19,310 nt of DNA, from positions 1 to 19,310 of the forward strand of contig DATARH010000176.1 of assembly GCA_036264235.1 (NCBI GenBank), given 5' to 3'. The first letter of the stretch is position 1, and every line of letters starts with the position of its first letter. Source of the DNA: DATARH01 sp036264235 (lineage in GTDB: Bacteria > Pseudomonadota > Alphaproteobacteria > ATCC43930 > CGMCC-115725). Shown one piece after another: positions 14,473 through 19,310 of this stretch. The position numbers and the translations under genes are program-made. Below the pieces are notes generated by a model that was not told the DNA's origin, did not search any database, and saw only the letters and a program-made list of their open reading frames with translations.

Positions 14473-14646
14473 CGGCTTGCTCCTTGCAGTCATCTCAAAC
14501 AGTTGCGGCCCGGAAGCGCCGCCCTGTTGTCAACCTGACACCGCTGATACGGATTTGGTTCCAGTCGCAACGCGCAATTGATATGTTCTGGGACGAGCCC
14601 AGGCTGGTCGCCGTTGATCCCTGCACAGTGGCAAGGATCGCATCGC

Positions 14647-15912
14647 ATGGCGGCAAAGTCTTCGCAACGATACATTGCTCAAAGCCGCACAAAACGCGTC
14701 GACGGCGCGAAGCGCATCAATGGCGGGGAGCACGATATAAAAGCGGCTCTCGACCCGGAGACAGCGGCAAAACTGGCGCGTTTGCGCCATGTCACCGACG
14801 AGATGCCGGGGATCGCGCGTCACCCGGCTCGGCACGGCTTCGATTACCGTACCCCGGACGGCGAACTGGTCCGCGATATCGACACGCTGAAACGCATCCG
14901 CTCACTGGTGATCCCGCCAGCCTGGACCGCTGTCTGGATCTCGCCCGACCCGAACGGACATCTGCAGGCGGTCGGCCGCGACGTGCGGGGCCGCAAACAG
15001 TATCGCTACCATCCGCGCTGGCGTCAGGTCCGTGACGAGGCGAAGTACCACAAGCTGCTCGATTTTGCGCGCGTCTTGCCGAAACTTCGCGCGCGCGTCG
15101 ACGAAGATCTGCAGCGGCCGGGGCTGCCGCGCGAGCGTGTACTCGCCGCGATTGTGCGACTGATGGAATTGACCTTGTTCCGCATCGGGAATACCGAGTA
15201 CGCGAAGCAGAACAAGAGCTTTGGGTTGACCACGCTGCGCGACCGCCATGTCGCGATTGAAGGAAGCCGCATCCACATAGCCTTCCACGGCAAGAGCGGC
15301 AAGCATCACGAGACCGACATCAACGACCGTCGGCTCGCGCGTATCGTCAAGGGTTGCCGCGACCTGCCCGGTTATGAACTCTTCCAGTATCTCGATGACG
15401 ACGGCGAGCGGCACGTCGTCGGTTCCAGCGAGGTCAACGATTACCTGCGCGAGATCACCGGACAAGACATCACCGCGAAGGATTTCCGCACCTGGGCCGG
15501 TACCCATCTTGCCGCCGAGGCCTTGCGTGAGTTCGAAGCGTTCGACACCGACGCCGAGCGCAAGAAGGCGGTGGTACGCGCGGTCGAAAAGGTTGCGAAG
15601 CACCTCGGCAACACTCCGGCCGTATGCCGACGCTGCTACATTCATCCGGAAATACTGGATGGCTATCTCGACGGCACATTGCTGGCTGCGCTCGCAGAGA
15701 AGAGCCGCGATTATCTCGCTGAACACCTCGACGGCATGAGCGCCGAAGAGGCCGCGGTCACCGCCTTTTTGCGCTTCCGTCTCGGCGAGATAGCGGCCGA
15801 GAGCAGGGCTAAGGCGACGCGACCACGCTCCGGGACCGGCTCTGACAAGAAAAGCGCGGGATCAAGCGCGGGAAATGTAGGAAAAGAGCGGGTTTCGGCA
15901 GTGTCTGATTGA
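14647..15912 (+). CDS. DNA topoisomerase IB
   Basis: A 421-residue eukaryote/poxvirus-type topoisomerase that relaxes supercoils through a 3'-phosphotyrosine. The N-terminal domain (RGRKQYRYHPRWRQVRDEAKY at about 115-134) is standard. The catalytic set is complete: Arg179 (LFRIGNTEYA), Lys216 (HGKSGKHHE), Arg281 (DFRTWAGT), Asn322 (GNTPAVC) and Tyr331 (CYIHPEIL). Most relatives have Lys-Ser-Tyr at the active tyrosine; here it is Arg-Cys-Tyr. The last 50 residues are a Ser/Lys/Arg-rich tail without a known domain. ATG 14647 is preceded by AAGGA at 9 nt; the longer frame from 14578 adds residues absent from the family. It diverges from the DUF6496 gene, and both act on DNA structure. It is convergent with the MOSC gene. 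Confidence 0.95.
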   Translation: MAAKSSQRYIAQSRTKRVDGAKRINGGEHDIKAALDPETAAKLARLRHVTDEMPGIARHPARHGFDYRTPDGELVRDIDTLKRIRSLVIPPAWTAVWISPDPNGHLQAVGRDVRGRKQYRYHPRWRQVRDEAKYHKLLDFARVLPKLRARVDEDLQRPGLPRERVLAAIVRLMELTLFRIGNTEYAKQNKSFGLTTLRDRHVAIEGSRIHIAFHGKSGKHHETDINDRRLARIVKGCRDLPGYELFQYLDDDGERHVVGSSEVNDYLREITGQDITAKDFRTWAGTHLAAEALREFEAFDTDAERKKAVVRAVEKVAKHLGNTPAVCRRCYIHPEILDGYLDGTLLAALAEKSRDYLAEHLDGMSAEEAAVTAFLRFRLGEIAAESRAKATRPRSGTGSDKKSAGSSAGNVGKERVSAVSD

Positions 15913-15945
15913 ACTACAGTGCTAAGACGAACATTCCGGTACGAC

Positions 15946-16488
15946 TCAGATCGCCTCGAGCGGCAGATACGGCTCCGGCGGCAACTCGAGATCGATATTG
16001 TCGCCGGGTTTGACGGTACCGCCAGCCAGCACAATCGCCATGATGCCGGCCTTGCGGATCAGGTTCCCCTCGGCATCGCGGGCCAGAGTAGCTTTCATTA
16101 GACCGGGTTGAATCTTGTTCAACTGCCCGCAAGGGTTGCGCAAGCCAGTGACCTCGACGACCGCCTCGCCGCCAAGGTGCAGGCGGGCGCCGGTCGGTAA
16201 CCCTAGTAGCTCAATGCCACGGGTCGTCACGTTCTCGCCCATCTGGCCGGGGACGACGGCGAACCCGCCGCGGCGCAATTCTTCGTGCAGCTCCGAATGG
16301 ATCAGATGCACCTGTCGCAAGTTCGGTGAATTGCCGAAGCGCAACAGGCGCGATAGGTGCTTTACCGTCTTCCCATTATGCGCATCACCATCGACGCCTA
16401 GCCCAGCGAGCAACGTGATGCTGTTCTGGTTCCACTTCGCCAACGAATGCGTCGGGCTGCGGCTGACGGCGGTGACGACCCCTAGCAT
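15946..16488 (-). CDS. MOSC-domain protein
   Basis: A 180-residue single MOSC domain (molybdenum cofactor sulfurase C-terminal). Visible landmarks are the first strand GVVTAVSRSPTHS, the GDAHNG loop (35-39), RQVHLIHSE, the GQMGENVTTRGIEL stretch (81-94) and the conserved cysteine Cys120 in LRNPCGQLN, thought to carry sulfur in this fold. Stand-alone bacterial MOSC proteins include YiiM-like enzymes that reduce N-hydroxylated bases, so molybdenum cofactor binding or sulfur transfer is the likely role. The start at ATG 16488 lies 3 nt after the stop of the dienelactone hydrolase gene, which implies coupled translation; there is no strong ribosome site. It is convergent with topoisomerase IB, 33 nt apart. 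Confidence 0.9.
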   Translation of the reverse strand: MLGVVTAVSRSPTHSLAKWNQNSITLLAGLGVDGDAHNGKTVKHLSRLLRFGNSPNLRQVHLIHSELHEELRRGGFAVVPGQMGENVTTRGIELLGLPTGARLHLGGEAVVEVTGLRNPCGQLNKIQPGLMKATLARDAEGNLIRKAGIMAIVLAGGTVKPGDNIDLELPPEPYLPLEAI

Positions 16489-16491
16489 GGT

Positions 16492-17232
16492 TCAGCACAA
16501 CCGCCGGCGATAGAGTGCGATCAGGCGCTCCCAATGGCGCTCGGCGCCGAGCTTGTCGTAACACCAGCGCTCGGGAAAGGCGAAGCCGTGATGTACCCCC
16601 GGGTAGAGCTCGATCTCGCCGGCGGCACTGGCCCGGCGAAACAACCCGCGCAGCTCCTCCACCATCGGCAGCGGCGCCAACTCGTCATGCTCGGCGCAGG
16701 CGATGTAAAGCTCCGCCTTGGCTTTACCCAGCGACAGATGCGGGCTCTCCACGGCCTCGCTGACCAGCCAGGTCCCATAGAACGAGGCGGCAGCCGCGAT
16801 GCGATCGGGGTAGCGCGCCGCGGCCGCGAGCGCATAGGGGCCGCTCATGCAATAGCCATGCGCCCCGACCGGTCCGGTTTTCGCCGGCTCCTGTCCGTCG
16901 GCGAAGGAAATCATCGCCGCGACGTCTGTCATCGCCGGCGGGATCGTCATCCCGGTGCGCACCGCGCGCATGCGCGTATGCTCGCGGCTGCCGTGCTCCA
17001 GCACGTCGGGTCCGTAGATCGTGTCGCGACCGGCGCGGTAGTACAAATTCGGCAGCATCACATAGTAGCCGACCGTGCCCAGCCGGCGCGCCATATCGCG
17101 CAATTCCTCCCGGATGCCCGGCGCATCCATCAGCAACAGCACCGGCGGAAACGGGCCGCCGCGTTCCGGATGGCAAATAAAGGTCTGCATCGCGCCGTCG
17201 CCGGTCGCAATGTCCAGGGTCTGCTCGATCAC
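16492..17232 (-). CDS. dienelactone hydrolase family protein
   Basis: A 246-residue alpha/beta hydrolase of the dienelactone hydrolase family. The family's cysteine nucleophile is in GYCMSGP (Cys128), with Asp183 in AEHDELAP and His215 in VHHGFAFP completing the Cys-Asp-His triad. The early Glu used for activation may be Glu43 in the PGIREELRD helix. Family members open dienelactones in chlorocatechol pathways, but many act on other esters. I chose GTG 17232, preceded by GGGGGAA at 6 nt; the longer frame from 17286 adds residues from intergenic DNA close to the tRNA fragment. The MOSC gene starts 3 nt after its stop. Its promoter must lie between it and the tRNA fragment, so the element's insertion next door may have altered its expression. 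Confidence 0.9.
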   Translation of the reverse strand: MIEQTLDIATGDGAMQTFICHPERGGPFPPVLLLMDAPGIREELRDMARRLGTVGYYVMLPNLYYRAGRDTIYGPDVLEHGSREHTRMRAVRTGMTIPPAMTDVAAMISFADGQEPAKTGPVGAHGYCMSGPYALAAAARYPDRIAAAASFYGTWLVSEAVESPHLSLGKAKAELYIACAEHDELAPLPMVEELRGLFRRASAAGEIELYPGVHHGFAFPERWCYDKLGAERHWERLIALYRRRLC

Positions 17233-17282
17233 GCGTGTTCCCCCAACAACACCAAACTGCCGCCACGGCGCCCGTTCTTGCC

Positions 17283-17306
17283 CCATCCCTCCCCCGAACG
17301 GGATGG
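17283..17306. repeat. small palindrome abutting the tRNA 3' end
   Basis: The arms CCATCCC (17283-17289) and GGGATGG (17300-17306) flank a C-rich loop with CCCCGAA, like the loop of the palindrome at 856-882. Its right arm includes the CCA end of the tRNA-Thr fragment. It may be a tRNA 3' hairpin or a copy of the REP-like repeat. Confidence 0.4.
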
Positions 17307-17353
17307 TGCCCCGAGTCTGATTCGAACAGACGACCTATCGCTTACGAAGCGAT
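17304..17353 (-). other. 3' fragment of tRNA-Thr(CGT), likely integrase attachment site
   Basis: Read on the minus strand, 50 bases form the 3' two thirds of a tRNA. There is a perfect 5-bp anticodon stem (ATCGC/GCGAT) with the loop TTCGTAA (anticodon CGT, Thr), the variable loop AGGTC, a 5-bp T stem with the loop TTCGAAT, the 3' acceptor strand TCGGGGC, a discriminator A and an encoded CCA. The expected 5' acceptor GCCCCGA and D arm are absent upstream; unrelated bases take their place. This is what remains at one end when an element integrates within a tRNA gene. The intact tRNA-Thr would be rebuilt at the other end, beyond the right edge of the window. Confidence 0.8.
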
Positions 17354-17368
17354 TAATCCAGAGATACC

Positions 17369-17509
17369 TTGCTACCCGGTGAAACGCGCCGGAACAATCG
17401 GGAGGCGCAGAAATCCTCGACTTAGGCCATAGTGCCCGTTTCACGGGGCTTCAGTTCATGCCACACTGTTTCGTGCGAAATGCTACCCTAAATCCCGCTG
17501 GGGTAGCAA
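17369..17509. repeat. TTGCTACCC repeats between att fragment and integrase gene
   Basis: TTGCTACCC occurs at 17369-17377, TGCTACCC at 17481-17488 and the inverted copy GGGTAGCAA at 17501-17509. The last two face each other and can form a hairpin just upstream of the integrase start. Repeats of this size near an integrase gene are candidate arm-type binding sites or an operator for integrase control. This is inferred from position only. Confidence 0.5.
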
Positions 17510-17522
17510 CGGGAGAAATGAG

Positions 17523-18788
17523 TTGGCGAAGCTAACCGATAGGTCCATCGAAGCTCTACGCCCGAAGGCCGCCCGTTACGAGGTTTGGGACGAGGCAAGG
17601 AAGGGGTTTGGCATGCGGGTCAGCCCCCGCGGGATCAAAAGCTTCGTCTGGGTTTATCATTTCGAGGGGCGCCCTCGGCGGCTGACGTTTGGGACCTATC
17701 CTCGTCTGTCGTTGGCCGACGTTGGTGTAAAGCTCGCCGAGGCGAAGAATCTGCTCGACCGGGGCATTGACCCCGGCGAGTGCGCGGTATCCGCGCGAGC
17801 AGCTCAACGCAGCGCCGAGACCACCGCAGAACTCGTTGCCGCCTACCTGGATCGCTATGCGCGCCCTAGGAAGCGCAGCGCATTTGAGGACGAGCGCATG
17901 CTCCACAAGGACGTGCTGCCGCGCTGGGGGGATTTGAAGGCCAAGGACATCACGCGCCGCGACGTGGTGCGGCTGCTGAATGATATCGTGGATCGGGGCG
18001 CCCCGATCCAGGCGAACAGGTCGCTGACGATCCTGCGCCGCATGTTCAAATTTGCAGTCGGGCAGGCAATCCTCGAGGTTTCGCCCTGCAACGAGGTCGA
18101 GGCACCGTCTGCCGAGAACCAGCGCGACCGCGCCCTTTCCGAAGACGAGATCGGGGTCCTCTGGCGCACGCTCGACACGGCATCAATGGAACCGAATGCC
18201 CGGCTCATCTTGCGGCTGATGCTAATCACCGGCCAGCGCAAGGGCGAGGTCATCGGTATCCATCGAGACGAAATCGATCTCGAGAAGGCGTTGTGGGTTC
18301 TGCCTGCGACACGCGCGAAGAACGGCCGTGAGCACTTGATCCCGCTATCCGGGCTTGCTCTTCAGATCCTCACCGAGAATCCGCCGAACGAAGCCGGGCT
18401 TGTATTCCCCTCGAAATTGACGGGCAGAGCCTATCGTGGCCAATCTATCGACCACGCCACCCGATTTCTGTTCGATCCGCGGCCGATCTCCAATGCACGG
18501 AAGAGGGCTGGCCGAAAGGTATCTACGCCACGCCTTGCTGGGATAATGGATCGCTTCACGCCGCACGATCTCCGGCGCACGGTGGCGACGCGCATGCGCG
18601 AGTTGGGGATCTCTCGCGGAGATGTGAAATTGGTACTCAACCACCTCGAGACGGACGTCACTGCTCGATATGACCGATATGACGGTTTGGTAGAGAAGAG
18701 GCGGGCTCTTGATGTTTGGGCAAAGCGGCTCGAGCAAATCATCACGGAGGAGGTGCCGCGGACAACGCCAGGATTGGAAGCAGTGTGA
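17523..18788 (+). CDS. P4-type tyrosine site-specific integrase
   Basis: A 421-residue tyrosine recombinase. The N-terminal DUF4102-type arm-binding domain (about 1-90) has WDEARKGFGMRVSPRGIKSF and RRLTFGTYPRLSLADV. A core-binding helical domain spans about 100-195. The catalytic domain carries Arg239 (TGQRKGEV), Lys near 265 (RAKNGREH), His348 and Arg351 (HDLRRT), a second His in LNHLE and Tyr383 (ARYDRYD). All expected catalytic residues are present, so the enzyme should be active. The start is TTG 17523 after GGGAGAAATGAG; there is no in-frame ATG before the conserved KLTD. It cuts at tRNA 3' ends in relatives, and a tRNA-Thr 3' fragment lies 169 nt upstream. It is transcribed into the element. 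Confidence 0.96.
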   Translation: MAKLTDRSIEALRPKAARYEVWDEARKGFGMRVSPRGIKSFVWVYHFEGRPRRLTFGTYPRLSLADVGVKLAEAKNLLDRGIDPGECAVSARAAQRSAETTAELVAAYLDRYARPRKRSAFEDERMLHKDVLPRWGDLKAKDITRRDVVRLLNDIVDRGAPIQANRSLTILRRMFKFAVGQAILEVSPCNEVEAPSAENQRDRALSEDEIGVLWRTLDTASMEPNARLILRLMLITGQRKGEVIGIHRDEIDLEKALWVLPATRAKNGREHLIPLSGLALQILTENPPNEAGLVFPSKLTGRAYRGQSIDHATRFLFDPRPISNARKRAGRKVSTPRLAGIMDRFTPHDLRRTVATRMRELGISRGDVKLVLNHLETDVTARYDRYDGLVEKRRALDVWAKRLEQIITEEVPRTTPGLEAV

Positions 18789-18880
18789 GCGGGAACGTGA
18801 TTGGTCACTAAGCTCGATGTCGGGATACCGGATGCGGTCTCTTTCGTAGTTTATCGGCTGTGTACGGTGGAGGTGTAGAA

Positions 18881-19310
18881 ATGGACCCGCGACTCGACGC
18901 CGAAGCATGGGATCGCTTAGAGGCCGAACTTAAGAACGCAAACGCCCAGCTCGAGAAGGACCCCCGGGGCGCATGCCGACGGGCGCTTGAGGCGATACTA
19001 TTTTTCATTCATCAGCAGAGACCACAATGGACCGCCGATAGGACCCATACTTCACTGGTCGAACTCTGGACTGGGTTGAATGATCGGGATAACGGGCGTG
19101 TACCACAAATTCTGGCGCCGCTATCTTCGGCAAACCGGCATCCCGACCCGAGCTGGCGCCAAATGATGCAGGGATTTGCAACTTCCGCCGTTGAGCGGCT
19201 CATCGAGGCCGATCCAAATCCAAACGTCAGCGCCGCCAGCGAGCAAGTAGTTGAAGTCTGGAACAAGTGCACTGGCGAAGGGCTCGATAGCGATACCGTC
19301 AGGAGCTGGT
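18881..19310 (+). CDS. hypothetical cargo protein, N-terminal 143 aa (partial)
   Basis: The frame from ATG 18881 stays open to the window's right edge. The ATG follows GGAGG at 7 nt, a strong ribosome site. The visible 143 residues start MDPRLDAEAWDRLEAELK and are hydrophilic and largely helical, with the stretch DPRGACRRALEAILFFIHQQ and several Trp residues (WTADR, ELWTGL, SWRQMM, EVWNKC). There is no signal peptide, membrane helix or catalytic motif that I recognise. Less GC-biased codon use than in genes to its left fits recent transfer with the integrase. It is the first gene after int, 92 nt downstream. A function in host interaction, defence or element upkeep would be a guess. The frames on the opposite strand here are shadows. 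Confidence 0.72.
   Translation, partial: MDPRLDAEAWDRLEAELKNANAQLEKDPRGACRRALEAILFFIHQQRPQWTADRTHTSLVELWTGLNDRDNGRVPQILAPLSSANRHPDPSWRQMMQGFATSAVERLIEADPNPNVSAASEQVVEVWNKCTGEGLDSDTVRSW

Larger units (their letters stand above)
17304..19310. mobile_element. left end of an integrative element inserted in tRNA-Thr(CGT)
   Basis: The tRNA-Thr 3' fragment, the repeats of TGCTACCC, the P4-type integrase and the partial unknown gene lie side by side and run off the window. Host-type genes end at the left of the fragment. The DNA right of about 18800 also looks less GC-biased, with codons such as TTA, CTA, GCA and AAT that are rare to the left. The right end is not in the window, so the size and cargo are unknown. 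It could be a genomic island, an ICE/IME or a prophage. Confidence 0.75.

Noticed and set aside
14902..15726. A 274-codon minus-strand frame opposite topoisomerase IB.
   Set aside because: All catalytic residues of topoisomerase IB are on the plus strand; this is its shadow.
17304..17380. A complete tRNA gene or a tRNA split by an intron.
   Set aside because: No 5' acceptor strand matching the 3' end is found upstream, and the break lies outside the anticodon loop where bacterial group I introns insert.
18808..19272. Minus-strand frames after the integrase.
   Set aside because: They have no ribosome sites or domains and lie opposite the better supported plus-strand frame from 18881.

Overview
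The window is GC-rich, densely packed chromosome with short intergenic gaps, many 1-4 nt start/stop overlaps and strong G/C preference at third codon positions. The gene set (a System I ccmF-ccmG-ccmH-ccmI cytochrome c maturation cluster, GluQRS, topoisomerase IB beside a DUF6496 protein, a DUF4743 Nudix protein, LLM-class flavin oxidoreductases) fits an alphaproteobacterium, perhaps of the Rhodospirillales/Rhizobiales type. This is inferred from gene content; no marker in the window fixes the genus.

Layout, left to right. (1) 1-2677, plus strand: the end of an HpaB-type flavin-dependent phenol hydroxylase, a VOC-fold ring-cleavage-like dioxygenase, a cluster of palindromes, a COG3618-type amidohydrolase and a secreted lytic transglycosylase. 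The first three enzymes look like pieces of an aromatic degradation route. (2) 2800-3078: a 92-residue protein of unknown function. (3) 3097-8864, minus strand: a tightly coupled run. In transcription order it is an SDR gene broken by an in-frame amber codon, an alpha/beta hydrolase, then ccmF, ccmG, ccmH and ccmI. ccmE and ccmABCD are not in the window. (4) 8945-10625, plus strand: an LLM-class oxidoreductase whose 3' end overlaps gluQ. (5) 10607-11773, minus strand: a stand-alone ACT-domain protein followed by a DUF4743 Nudix hydrolase. The Nudix gene runs 19 nt into the end of gluQ. (6) 11997-12362, plus strand: two tiny envelope-type proteins. (7) 12402-14472, minus strand: a DUF6496/histone H1-like basic protein, a second LLM-class oxidoreductase and a small helical protein. 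(8) 14647-15912, plus strand: DNA topoisomerase IB, divergent from the DUF6496 gene. (9) 15946-17232, minus strand: a dienelactone hydrolase-like gene and a MOSC-domain gene.

The right end (about 17304 onward) is the edge of an integrative element. The 3' two thirds of a tRNA-Thr(CGT), from the anticodon stem to CCA, lie on the minus strand with no matching 5' part. They are followed by copies of an 8-9 bp repeat, a P4-type tyrosine integrase (17523-18788) and the start of an unknown cargo gene (from 18881) that runs off the window. The cargo of this element, mostly outside the window, is the likeliest place for something undescribed. Inside the window the points most worth a second look are the att/integrase junction, the partial cargo gene, the amber-interrupted SDR, the basic chromatin-like protein beside topoisomerase IB, and the small unknown proteins.
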